DNA from: Chitinophagales bacterium
Lineage (GTDB): Bacteria > Bacteroidota > Bacteroidia > Chitinophagales > Saprospiraceae
NCBI GenBank assembly: GCA_017303875.1
Contig: JAFLBP010000044.1
Span: forward strand, 1 to 42,713
Reading direction: 5' to 3'
Length of the DNA: 42,713 nucleotides
Part shown: positions 6,580 through 15,689 of the stretch, in pieces
Layout of the letters: the number at the start of each line of letters is the position of its first letter
Position numbering within the stretch: the stretch's first letter is position 1
Made by a program: the position numbers and the translations under genes
Notes under the pieces: model-generated
Database searches by the model: none
What the model was told of the DNA's origin: nothing
The model's input: only the letters and a program-made list of their open reading frames with translations

Positions 6580-8739
6580 TTAATCGTTATCGAAAGCGTT
6601 TTGTTCCAATTTGGTTGATTTGACGGTTCTGGTTTCCAGTTCGAGCCATCGGGCCGCTGTCTGCAACAGAAAAAGTTTCGGTACAGCGGTGCTTCGGGAA
6701 CGGAAATCCTGATCATCAAGGCTGGCCGTCTGGGCCAGCTCCCGGATTTGTTTTGCATAGTCCGGATTCTTGGTTTTCCCGGCAAAGCGACCAAGGTCGT
6801 AAGCCATATTCCACATCCAGCGCGGACTTTCCCGCAGCCTTTCCTGAGTTTTCCGGTTTTCTGCGTGCATATCCAATTTGCGGAGTAAGGATTTATCTAC
6901 CTTATCCTCAAGCATCTTTTTCAGCATTTCCCGATATGCCATAATTTTCGGCATTTCATGCTCCCAGCTCAGGGCCTGATCGAAAAGCGCAAGGGCGTTT
7001 TTCTCTTTTTTTCCATTTCGGGTATAGGCTTTACCTTTTTTCTCCTGTTCTCCAGCCAAAGCGGCTCCCTGCATCACAGGAAACTTGGAACCTAAAATCG
7101 CAATCCCGCCGGAAATACTCAGATTGTTACAACTCCAGGCGCGGAAGCCTTGCTGAATGTCAATGGACAAAGACAACACCTCCAGCCAGCGCCCGACGAT
7201 AAACAAGTCATCTCCGCCGGAGTAGATAATTACGGTGCGACCCTGATAAGGTTTTTGAATTTCATTCAGGCAACCTTTGAAAAACCAGTCGAGACTACGG
7301 CTGACGGCCGCATAGCGCACAAAAGACGGATTTTGGCCGATTTTATCGTTAAAAATACTACCCAAATCATCCACATCCATCCGTAAAATTCCGAGGCGAT
7401 CAAGTCCTTCACCTGCTGCCAATGCATCGAAGGTTTTTACCTCACCTGCTCTAACATCCGGATCATTGGCTTTTTGGGCTTCTTCCTCGGTGTATACTGG
7501 AATATTGTTGCCCCCATAAAGTACAAAAGGCATGTTATCGCCGGGTTCATTTAATACCCGAATCATTAGCCCGGATGTATCTTGTGGCAGATGCTCCCGA
7601 AGTTGGTGCAAATAACCCAGCGGGTCTTTAAACCATTTCTCTCCCTGCCGACTTTCGGGCGCTGCAGTGATCCAGTATCTGGCCTCCCGCAAATCCCGAC
7701 CGAGTAATTCGATTTGTTGTTTGGTGAATTTGGAAACGATTAGTTTGTCTTCTCCCGAACCGATAGTATCATGGTCGGCTTGATCCAGAATTTCCTCGTT
7801 CGTAATTTCATCGCGTTGAGCGTCTCCTCCCTTTTCAACGATGCTGGTAATTGCTTCAAACAAGGCCGAGTTATACCGGAGGCGCTGTTGCTTCGATTTG
7901 CTCAGGGTGTCCAGTACCTTACTCCAGACACCTGCTTGTCCGTGGAGCGCTACCGAGTCATCAAAGGCTTCTGAAATTGCCATTTCGCAAAAAAGATTAC
8001 TTCTATGCACTCTAAAAAGTTGTTCGGCAATCTTACTTTGAAGGTTACTAAACCGGGCCTCAATATCTACCTGATCGGGCGCAATGATGTAAAAACCGCC
8101 ACCGGAGGCGTAAACGATATGTGCATCGCTCAGACCGAATTCTTCCAAGGTTCGCTCCGCCAGACTATCCGCCAGCAATTGCAGGTAAAACGAGCGCCCT
8201 TTCAGTAGCTTTCCTGCTCTTTTGGATACAATATCATACAAATAAGCTTGTATTCCGCTGATATTACCGCCAATCAGTCGCAATTTGCCATTGCCATTTT
8301 CCAGACAATGCGCGATTGCAGCACTGATTTTGATAAAATCATACAAGGGAAGATCATCCATTGACTTGCTTAGTGCCAAACCAGCGCCGTGGTATTGTAA
8401 AGCAGTAAGTAAATGCGGATTAGATGGCTCTACAACATTTACGAGCGCCTTTAACTGTGCATTTAGCGCATCAGTTGCCGGGGCTGTATCACTTGGGTAA
8501 AATTCCGGTGTGACAGTCAGGGATTTTGCCGGCAACCATTGGGTACTGGTTTTGTCTTTTAAGGTAGCCAGTACCGGCTTTAAAGCCTGTGCCTGATATG
8601 CACCCCAGGGAATCTCCTTGCTGCCTGCCGCCCACTGCGCTGCTTTTCGGAGTAGCTCGTCGGGAATATTTTCCGGCGACCCACCCAAACCCAAAGCATG
8701 GCAAATGGCATTCAGATACTTGTTGGCGTTATTTTTCAC
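6580..8739 (-). CDS. cas10: Cas10/Csm1 with intact GGDD palm and degenerate HD domain
   Basis: This 719-residue large subunit should make cyclic oligoadenylates when the complex binds target RNA. GGNISGIQAYLY (about residue 157) and the RSFYLQLLAD helix are typical of Csm1. The second palm domain has MDVDDLG (about 454-460) and the cyclase motif SGGDDLFIVG, with GGDD at 508-511. The N-terminal HD nuclease is degenerate: where Csm1 normally has an HD-IG motif the sequence reads CHALG (13-17), and the later YDH motif reads YDF. The four-cysteine zinc ribbon expected between the palm domains is also absent (none of its cysteines around 300-340). DNA cleavage by Cas10 is therefore unlikely, and signalling should be its main output. 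Translation starts at a GTG, overlapping cas6 by 11 bp. Confidence 0.95.
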   Translation of the reverse strand: MKNNANKYLNAICHALGLGGSPENIPDELLRKAAQWAAGSKEIPWGAYQAQALKPVLATLKDKTSTQWLPAKSLTVTPEFYPSDTAPATDALNAQLKALVNVVEPSNPHLLTALQYHGAGLALSKSMDDLPLYDFIKISAAIAHCLENGNGKLRLIGGNISGIQAYLYDIVSKRAGKLLKGRSFYLQLLADSLAERTLEEFGLSDAHIVYASGGGFYIIAPDQVDIEARFSNLQSKIAEQLFRVHRSNLFCEMAISEAFDDSVALHGQAGVWSKVLDTLSKSKQQRLRYNSALFEAITSIVEKGGDAQRDEITNEEILDQADHDTIGSGEDKLIVSKFTKQQIELLGRDLREARYWITAAPESRQGEKWFKDPLGYLHQLREHLPQDTSGLMIRVLNEPGDNMPFVLYGGNNIPVYTEEEAQKANDPDVRAGEVKTFDALAAGEGLDRLGILRMDVDDLGSIFNDKIGQNPSFVRYAAVSRSLDWFFKGCLNEIQKPYQGRTVIIYSGGDDLFIVGRWLEVLSLSIDIQQGFRAWSCNNLSISGGIAILGSKFPVMQGAALAGEQEKKGKAYTRNGKKEKNALALFDQALSWEHEMPKIMAYREMLKKMLEDKVDKSLLRKLDMHAENRKTQERLRESPRWMWNMAYDLGRFAGKTKNPDYAKQIRELAQTASLDDQDFRSRSTAVPKLFLLQTAARWLELETRTVKSTKLEQNAFDND

Positions 8740-9427
8740 GTGTACGTATTTTGGATTTTTCGATATTTAAGTTTTTCACCACCCCCCAACCCGTGCTACA
8801 ACCCTTGCCAATACCGATATAATCGGGCAGGGCGACGTTGCAGCTGAACTCCAGCGAGAAGGCCAGCACCTTGACGCCCTTGTAGCTCACCCAGCGTTCG
8901 TCGCGGAGGTTTTGCACAAACACCTCGATCGTGTGCTCGGGCGTGTAGCCCAGCTGATGCAGCAGCCCCACGAGCTGGTTGCGCAGGATCTGCTGGAGCT
9001 GAAAGATTTTTTCCAGCAGGGAGCCGTGGTTGCGGTAGGTTTCGTAGTTCTCTTCGTTGAGGGCCAACCACTGGCGGATGTGGTAGCGAAAGGGTTTTTC
9101 CCACACGCCGAGCTGGTATTGCTTCACGTCGAGGCGCTGGATGCGCACGGGCGCCGGACGGCCGTTGAGCGTGAGCGTCCAGTCGGGCTGACTAAAAAAA
9201 TGATGCAGTTCCTCGATGCCTTCGTTGAGGCAGACGAGCATGGCGCGGCCGTGGTCCTGCTTGTACTGGATCAGCGGAAAACGGTAGTGAAAACCGCCCG
9301 TTTCGGCCTTGTGGTTGTGGAATAATTCGTGTTCCCAACCGGCTTTTTTGGCCACCGCACCGCGAAAAGCGGGCAGTTCCCAAGGCTCCAGCGGCGTATC
9401 GAACTGAACGGATAAAAGTCGGAGCAT
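8729..9427 (-). CDS. cas6: Cas6 endoribonuclease, copy B (adjacent to cas10)
   Basis: This 232-residue protein is a Cas6-type crRNA-processing nuclease, which cuts within the repeat to leave the 8-nt tag. The C-terminal glycine-rich loop IGIGKGCSTGWG (about 205-216) is the Cas6/RAMP hallmark. The conserved histidines in HELFHNHKAETGG are candidate active-site or RNA-binding residues. It is a paralogue of the gene 9 bp upstream, with about 40-50% identity by eye along the whole length. A 28-bp stretch is identical in both genes (9178-9205 and 9859-9886), pointing to tandem duplication or later gene conversion. It overlaps cas10 by 11 bp. Confidence 0.87.
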   Translation of the reverse strand: MLRLLSVQFDTPLEPWELPAFRGAVAKKAGWEHELFHNHKAETGGFHYRFPLIQYKQDHGRAMLVCLNEGIEELHHFFSQPDWTLTLNGRPAPVRIQRLDVKQYQLGVWEKPFRYHIRQWLALNEENYETYRNHGSLLEKIFQLQQILRNQLVGLLHQLGYTPEHTIEVFVQNLRDERWVSYKGVKVLAFSLEFSCNVALPDYIGIGKGCSTGWGVVKNLNIEKSKIRTREK

Positions 9428-9436
9428 AGGGCGTTT

Positions 9437-10126
9437 TTAGTTTTGGTGTTGACGGCGTGCGACGCCCATGCCCATCGAAATACCCTTCCCCAACCCCAAA
9501 AACTCGGGCACCACAAGCGGGGCGGAAAAATCGAGGGTGAAGGCGAGTTTGCGGACGCCCTTGTGCAGCAGCCATTCCTGCTTGTGCAGTTGCGTGATGC
9601 GCGCGCGGAAGCGGGCTTCGATTTGCCAGCCCACGCCGTCGGCGAAGGCGATGATATGGGTGGCCAGCAGGCGTTCGAGGAAGGCGTATTGATCGCTCAG
9701 GCCCTTGAGGTTGCGCCAGTGTTCGTAATTGTCGGGGTTGAAAGCCAGCCATTTGTGGAGGCGGTAGTGCTGGTCGTCGGCGAGGATGCGCAGGGGGTAC
9801 TGGCGCACGTCGAGGCGGGCGATGCGCATGGCGTGTTGGGTATCGCCGATGCGGAGGCTCCAGTCGGGCTGACTAAAAAAATGATGGGCTTCCTCCACGC
9901 CCTGATCGAGGCAGAGGAGCATGGGGCGCATATGGCCCTGGCGGGTTTCGAGTTTGTACTGAATGAGGGGGTATCGCTGGTGCAGGCCGCCGGTTTCGGC
10001 GTTGTGGTTGTGGAACCACTCGTGCTCATAGCCCACTTTGCTGGCCACCGCGCCGCGAAATTGCGGCAGTTCCCAGGGCTGGATTTCAGTGTCAAACGAC
10101 ACGGAGAGGACTCGGAGTTGGGTCAT
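9437..10126 (-). CDS. cas6: Cas6 endoribonuclease, copy A (first gene of the csm operon)
   Basis: This 229-residue paralogue of the neighbouring Cas6 has the same order of motifs: WELPQFRGAVASK near the N-terminus, HEWFHNHNAETGG, HHFFSQPDW in the middle, and the glycine-rich loop LGLGKGISMGMG near the C-terminus. It opens the operon that continues through cas10 and csm2-5. Base composition is G+C rich compared with the csm genes. I found no exact TAnnTTTG promoter element just upstream, so the operon start is not located. Two arrays with different repeats stand beside two Cas6 copies, so each copy may serve one repeat type; that pairing is inference. Confidence 0.87.
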   Translation of the reverse strand: MTQLRVLSVSFDTEIQPWELPQFRGAVASKVGYEHEWFHNHNAETGGLHQRYPLIQYKLETRQGHMRPMLLCLDQGVEEAHHFFSQPDWSLRIGDTQHAMRIARLDVRQYPLRILADDQHYRLHKWLAFNPDNYEHWRNLKGLSDQYAFLERLLATHIIAFADGVGWQIEARFRARITQLHKQEWLLHKGVRKLAFTLDFSAPLVVPEFLGLGKGISMGMGVARRQHQN

Positions 10127-10327
10127 TGGTTATAAGGTTGTGGTCAGGAACAGCTATATCGCTTGGGGCTGCAATTTAGGGGCAAGAGCGCTTACAAAAC
10201 AAGCCGGACACCCATTTATTTTGCCTTGGTGCAGACATTTTTTTCGCCCGCCCCTGCGGCATAGCAAGATCTTGTCATGCCCCTGCTGCCCCAAAGCCGT
10301 CGCCACGGAGCAGCGGCCGCCTCCGGA

Positions 10328-10746
10328 TAGTTGTCGGACGACTCCAAGTCGTCAGACAACTATATTCGAGTGCCGCTCGGGAGTTGGTTCAATGCGCTTG
10401 CCAAACCGCTGAATGCTCCCGGGTAGTTGTCGGACGACTCCAAGTCGTCCGACAACTATATTCGAGTGCCGCTCGGGAGTTGGTTCAATGCGCTTGCCAA
10501 ACCGCTGAATGCTCCCGGGTAGTTGTCGGACGACTCCAAGTCGTCCGACAACTATATTCGAGTGCCGCTCGGGAGTTGGTTCAATGCGCTTGCCAAAGCG
10601 CTCAACGCTCCCGGATAGTTGTCGGACGGCTCCAAGTCGTCAGACAACTATATTCGAGTGCCGCTCGGGAGTTGGTTCAATGCGCTTGTCAAACCGCTCC
10701 ATGCTCCCGGGTAGTTGTCTGACGACTTGGAGTCGTCCGACAACTT
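10328..10746. repeat. Five hairpin elements at a 96-bp period between cas6 and array 2
   Basis: Hairpins begin at 10328, 10424, 10520, 10616 and 10712, exactly 96 bp apart. Each has the stem TAGTTGTCGGACGACT, a CCA loop and the complementary arm; copies 2 and 3 are perfect over 16 bp. The fifth copy is inverted: its 33-bp core is the exact reverse complement of the first copy's core. The spacers between hairpins are also conserved and contain a second short inverted repeat (CGGGAG with CTCCCG). The block fills most of the 720-bp gap between the cas6 operon and array 2. It could stop transcription leaving the array or be a small repetitive element; nothing in the sequence decides this. Confidence 0.9.
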
Positions 10747-10778
10747 GGGTCTGCGCTTCGCACACACGATCCACGTAT

Positions 10779-10821
10779 GCTCCACGCTTACTAAACCTCC
10801 GAGGTTTAGTAAGCGTGGAGC
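10779..10821. repeat. Perfect 21-bp inverted repeat at the distal end of array 2
   Basis: GCTCCACGCTTACTAAACCTC at 10779-10799 and its exact reverse complement at 10801-10821 are separated by a single base. It lies 25 bp beyond the last (degenerate) repeat of array 2, where transcription of the array should end. There is no T-run on either side, so it is not a textbook intrinsic terminator, but it could stop or trim the array transcript. Confidence 0.85.
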
Positions 10822-10846
10822 AAATCTTAGCATCCCCTCGTGAGCT

Positions 10847-13800
10847 ATCTCAATTCTCCTTTTAGCGAATACTGGTTTAGATGCGCCTGTGCATGTTTTT
10901 CGACCTCCAATACCATGAGTCTCAATTCTCCTTTTAGCGAATACTGGTTTAGATGGACTGAGTATACCGGCCAATTGGTTCGTTACGACACGTCTCAATT
11001 CTCCTTTTAGCGAATACTGGTTTAGATTAATTTTCAAAAATATCAGAGATGTTTAAGCTAATCGTCTCAATTCTCCTTTTAGCGAATACTGGTTTAGATG
11101 CAGTACGAACTGCTGCACTACTTCGGTCTGCAAAGTCTCAATTCTCCTTTTAGCGAATACTGGTTTAGATACATCATTTAAAATCATTTTAAAACATGAC
11201 ATTCAGTCTCAATTCTCCTTTTAGCGAATACTGGTTTAGATACGAAACTCTTCGTATTTTATTTACAAACTAACAAAGGTCTCAATTCTCCTTTTAGCGA
11301 ATACTGGTTTAGATCGAGGTTACAACTCCTCGTTAAACATATGCAGAGTAGTCTCAATTCTCCTTTTAGCGAATACTGGTTTAGATCCGTACAAAACCGC
11401 GATGCACTTAGCATTGTTGAGTCTCAATTCTCCTTTTAGCGAATACTGGTTTAGATGATCTGGACACAATCGCGGCGCAAATAGCTGCGGAGTCTCAATT
11501 CTCCTTTTAGCGAATACTGGTTTAGATGGAAAAGCAGCCAACGCACATCCTGAAATTCGACCTGTCTCAATTCTCCTTTTAGCGAATACTGGTTTAGATT
11601 TATATTCATACTATGACGATACTCCGGAATACTTGTCTCAATTCTCCTTTTAGCGAATACTGGTTTAGATAAGAGCGAAAAAATACCCAAATATGTACAA
11701 AAACCGTCTCAATTCTCCTTTTAGCGAATACTGGTTTAGATCCCATATAACAACCCCAGAGAGGTCTTGCGGAGCGAGTCTCAATTCTCCTTTTAGCGAA
11801 TACTGGTTTAGATTCAAACACGCCGCCTTAGCCGTTTATAATGGTTGGGGTCTCAATTCTCCTTTTAGCGAATACTGGTTTAGATGCAGAAGGCAACCCA
11901 TTCGGGGCTGAAGCCTAAACGTCTCAATTCTCCTTTTAGCGAATACTGGTTTAGATTGATTTGAACGCTTACTTCGCTGAATTGAAACAACGTCTCAATT
12001 CTCCTTTTAGCGAATACTGGTTTAGATACAGAAACATTTCGTTCAGAAGGCAAAGTTCTAAGAGTCTCAATTCTCCTTTTAGCGAATACTGGTTTAGATA
12101 AATAGAATTTTCTTTGTTAGCAGCTTCTTCAGCTGCGTCTCAATTCTCCTTTTAGCGAATACTGGTTTAGATAGACAAGAAAGCACCGGGGGTAGTCTAT
12201 TAGCACTAATTGTCTCAATTCTCCTTTTAGCGAATACTGGTTTAGATAAAGATGATTATTCACACCGAACAATTTAGCGGGCAGTCTCAATTCTCCTTTT
12301 AGCGAATACTGGTTTAGATAAATAATGATAGATATGGATTGTGAAAACCCGTTAGGTCTCAATTCTCCTTTTAGCGAATACTGGTTTAGATGAAAGGGAG
12401 CAATACGCCGAACTTATCGCAATGTTGTCTCAATTCTCCTTTTAGCGAATACTGGTTTAGATACATTGCAAGACTTGGCGTACGAATGCTTCCTTTGGTG
12501 TCTCAATTCTCCTTTTAGCGAATACTGGTTTAGATGACAGCATTTTTGCAAACCCGGAAATCAGTTTGAAGTCTCAATTCTCCTTTTAGCGAATACTGGT
12601 TTAGATCAGTGAATTAACACTGGTGTTGTAAATAATGTATGTGTCTCAATTCTCCTTTTAGCGAATACTGGTTTAGATAAAAGAACTGCATTCAGGCAGG
12701 AAAAGAAACCAATTGGTCTCAATTCTCCTTTTAGCGAATACTGGTTTAGATCAAAGAGGAGCCAAGTATGGCTTTTATTCATGGAGTCTCAATTCTCCTT
12801 TTAGCGAATACTGGTTTAGATGACTTTAAAGACGTCATTAAAAAGTATAAGAAATACGTCTCAATTCTCCTTTTAGCGAATACTGGTTTAGATCAATCCA
12901 ACCGGCTCCAATGCCGCCCGCACAAAATGTCTCAATTCTCCTTTTAGCGAATACTGGTTTAGATTCCCACCGGCTTTTTCAATGGCGCTTTTTACAGCAG
13001 TCTCAATTCTCCTTTTAGCGAATACTGGTTTAGATAAATCAACAAGATACTCAATATCATTAGATAATGGTGTCTCAATTCTCCTTTTAGCGAATACTGG
13101 TTTAGATAAAATTAGAATGCCTCTCTAAATCTGGTAATTTGTCTCAATTCTCCTTTTAGCGAATACTGGTTTAGATACCACTCTGGCAAACCTCCAGTGA
13201 GAACAATGAACTGTCTCAATTCTCCTTTTAGCGAATACTGGTTTAGATCATTGGAATCTTTGCGACGGAGATGCGTCTTATGTCTCAATTCTCCTTTTAG
13301 CGAATACTGGTTTAGATGAATTTTGATTTTACAGACATGATATTTGTTCCAGCTGTCTCAATTCTCCTTTTAGCGAATACTGGTTTAGATGAAAAGGAAA
13401 AACAGTTCCTAAAGAAAAAGCGGTTTTGTCTCAATTCTCCTTTTAGCGAATACTGGTTTAGATCCACTCGCGTTGCATGGATCAACGTGCCTTCAAACGG
13501 TCTCAATTCTCCTTTTAGCGAATACTGGTTTAGATATAAATGGAAGTAATGCATCCCAGTGCTCCACAAATTGTCTCAATTCTCCTTTTAGCGAATACTG
13601 GTTTAGATAGTGGGTACTGGAGGCTGATGGGAAATATTATCCCAGTCTCAATTCTCCTTTTAGCGAATACTGGTTTAGATGGAAGGGATATCCAAGCAAA
13701 CGTGTAACTTGGATGTCTCAATTCTCCTTTTAGCGAATACTGGTTTAGATAACTAAAGCATACTCAGAGAAAACTGGTGGGTATGTAGTCTCAATTCTCC

Positions 13801-14686
13801 TTTTAGCGAATACTGGTTTAGATGCAAACAATACTTCTCGGCAAAAGACCTTACAGCAATAGTCTCAATTCTCCTTTTAGCGAATACTGGTTTAGATGTG
13901 CTGGATTTGCCTCAAGATTACCTTTAGCAAATAGTCTCAATTCTCCTTTTAGCGAATACTGGTTTAGATATATCAGGATTTTGTGCCCATCAAAGTTCGT
14001 CACGGGTCTCAATTCTCCTTTTAGCGAATACTGGTTTAGATTTAAATTCTTTTTTGCATCATGTTCGGAACACAAGTCTCAATTCTCCTTTTAGCGAATA
14101 CTGGTTTAGATAGTAACAACACCACCGCGCGGACGTAACCAACAAGTCTCAATTCTCCTTTTAGCGAATACTGGTTTAGATTGATCACACAGCTGATCCC
14201 AGTATCTTGGCGAATGGTCTCAATTCTCCTTTTAGCGAATACTGGTTTAGATAATTGAAAGCTGATTTTCAATGAGTTATAAATGATTCTGTCTCAATTC
14301 TCCTTTTAGCGAATACTGGTTTAGATACATGATATGTTTTTAAGACATTGAAGCAAATTTAAGTCTCAATTCTCCTTTTAGCGAATACTGGTTTAGATAA
14401 ATTATTAAAAGTATCATGAAAAAATCCGCAATCTTGTCTCAATTCTCCTTTTAGCGAATACTGGTTTAGATAGCGGCTTTTTTGCCGCCGATAATAGTTG
14501 CCAAAGTCTCAATTCTCCTTTTAGCGAATACTGGTTTAGATAAATCGTTGCTGAGTTGCCATATTACCGCCTTAATAAGTCTCAATTCTCCTTTTAGCGA
14601 ATACTGGTTTAGATAAATAATATCACAATGGGATTGTTCAAAGTCAACAAGTCTCAATTCTCCTTTTAGCGAATACTGGTTTAGAT
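10847..14686 (-). CRISPR. CRISPR array 2: 54 repeats of 36 bp, 53 spacers
   Basis: Repeats run from 10847 to 14686 with spacers of 33-39 bp. On the plus strand the repeat begins GTCTCAATTCTCC and ends CTGGTTTAGAT; on the minus strand it ends in ATTGAGAC, a type III-like 5' tag. The repeats read as identical except the leftmost, whose first base is A instead of G, as expected for the old, leader-distal end. The right end lies 63 bp from the cas2 stop, with a good promoter candidate there. Length, uniform repeats and proximity to cas1-cas2 indicate that this is the actively growing array. The repeat differs from array 1 over most of its length but shares the GAG-R-ATTGA-R-AC end (minus strand). 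Confidence 0.98.
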
Positions 14687-14734
14687 CGGTAATAATCATA
14701 ATGTGTTGTGCATTGAAAATCATTGCCGAAAGCG

Positions 14735-14768
14735 CAAATATACACTTTCCTACAAAATTTTGGACAAA
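14735..14768 (-). promoter_or_regulatory. Candidate promoter of array 2
   Basis: On the minus strand TATATTTG (14735-14742) matches the Bacteroidota -7 element TAnnTTTG, and a TTTG lies at 14765-14768 with 22 bp between them, slightly longer than usual. Transcription would start near 14728, about 40 nt before the first repeat. The promoter overlaps the last codons of cas2. Confidence 0.5.
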
Positions 14769-15058
14769 ATTTTCTCAAAATCCGGAATAGCATTGTTATA
14801 ACCCAATGCCACAATCTTGCCTGCCTGCTCATTCGGCAAAGGCACTACCAATACCTGATCTGCCGGCGCACCCGGCGGCGGCAGATCAGGAAAAAAACGC
14901 TTCAAATCGCGTAAAAGCAGGTTCAGGTGCTTCGGCTCCAGATTGACCGCCACAAAAACGGACTTCTGCACGCGCTCACACCCGTGGCGCAGGAGGCTCT
15001 TCGCTATCCTGTTCCGCTTTCGGTCGTTTTCTATGTCGTAACAAATAAGGTAATGCAT
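14750..15058 (-). CDS. cas2: Cas2, adaptation protein
   Basis: This 102-residue protein is the structural core of the Cas1-Cas2 spacer integrase. It opens with HYLICYDIENDRKRNRIA, with the conserved aspartate Asp8, and has the ferredoxin-like VQKSVFVAVNL strand at about 30-40. Length is normal. The first 83 bp overlap the end of the upstream gene for the exported protein, so the two are translationally linked. Array 2 begins 63 bp after its stop. Confidence 0.95.
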   Translation of the reverse strand: MHYLICYDIENDRKRNRIAKSLLRHGCERVQKSVFVAVNLEPKHLNLLLRDLKRFFPDLPPPGAPADQVLVVPLPNEQAGKIVALGYNNAIPDFEKILSKIL

Positions 15059-15653
15059 CTTTTGCCAATTCAGGGTTGCGCTCTGCCCAACGCAGCAGCA
15101 TACGCAACATAAAGATCAAACTCAATCCGGCCACCCCAACGGCCCAGGGGTTGTTAATCATATAATTGCCGTTATCGGGCAAGTTTCCGGAAGGTACCGT
15201 TATCACCACCGGCTGCTGCTGCGTCGGCGTCAGGCTGTTGCGCAGGGTTTTCACCTTGTCGTCGCGCTTCTGCACAATGCTGCTCAGTTCCTCGGCACTT
15301 AGTGCATGCGGGTGCCGCTCATGTCGCTCTGTGAGCACCCGAACGGTATCGCCCGCCGCCGTACGGTACAGCCAGAAGCGCACGCCGCCATGCCCGCTGC
15401 AAGCGCCGCTGCTCCGCGTCGGGCTGAAGCTGTCGTCCATGCAAATACAACCCAAACGCATACTGCCGGGTGGTGCACTCATGCGTTTCTTACCTCTGCG
15501 CGCCGAAGGCGAAACCGGCACTTCACCTGCCTGTTCAGAACTTCGGAAAATGTCTTCCAGACGTCTGTTTTCGCTGCTGTCAATGTCGGGATCCTGTGCC
15601 CCGAGCCATACAACGCTGCTGAGAAAAATGGTAATCAGGAGACGTGTTTTCAT
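14976..15653 (-). CDS. Exported, membrane-anchored protein with DUF3761-like motif between cas1 and cas2
   Basis: This 225-residue protein starts with a signal peptide (LLITIFLSSVVWLGAQ, about residues 5-20). A linker follows, then a short motif C-I-C-M-D-D-S with Cys69, Cys71 and then GACSGHGGVRFW (83-94, with Cys85 and His88). This strongly resembles the CxDG-S...G-CS-HGG-V core of DUF3761 proteins. A predicted helix (about 169-187) then anchors a basic C-terminal tail rich in Arg, Lys and Glu. It lies 36 bp after cas1 and overlaps cas2 by 83 bp, so it is in the adaptation operon. An exported protein here is unexpected, because spacer acquisition is cytosolic. Its function is unknown. It may be a passenger gene or a sensor or receptor linked to adaptation. 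Confidence 0.8.
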   Translation of the reverse strand: MKTRLLITIFLSSVVWLGAQDPDIDSSENRRLEDIFRSSEQAGEVPVSPSARRGKKRMSAPPGSMRLGCICMDDSFSPTRSSGACSGHGGVRFWLYRTAAGDTVRVLTERHERHPHALSAEELSSIVQKRDDKVKTLRNSLTPTQQQPVVITVPSGNLPDNGNYMINNPWAVGVAGLSLIFMLRMLLRWAERNPELAKDALPYLLRHRKRPKAEQDSEEPPAPRV

Positions 15654-15689
15654 TGTTTCTTGTATTTTTTGGTTATCCTGCGTTCAAAA

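Noticed and set aside
10384..10865. Frame across the 96-bp hairpin repeats
   Set aside because: The period is a multiple of three, so a repeated frame stays open by chance; there is no start signal or domain.
10648..14723. Open frames running through array 2
   Set aside because: They consist of repeat-derived peptides (SKPVFAKRRIET, LNQYSLKGELR, LNSPFSEYWF) interrupted by spacers.
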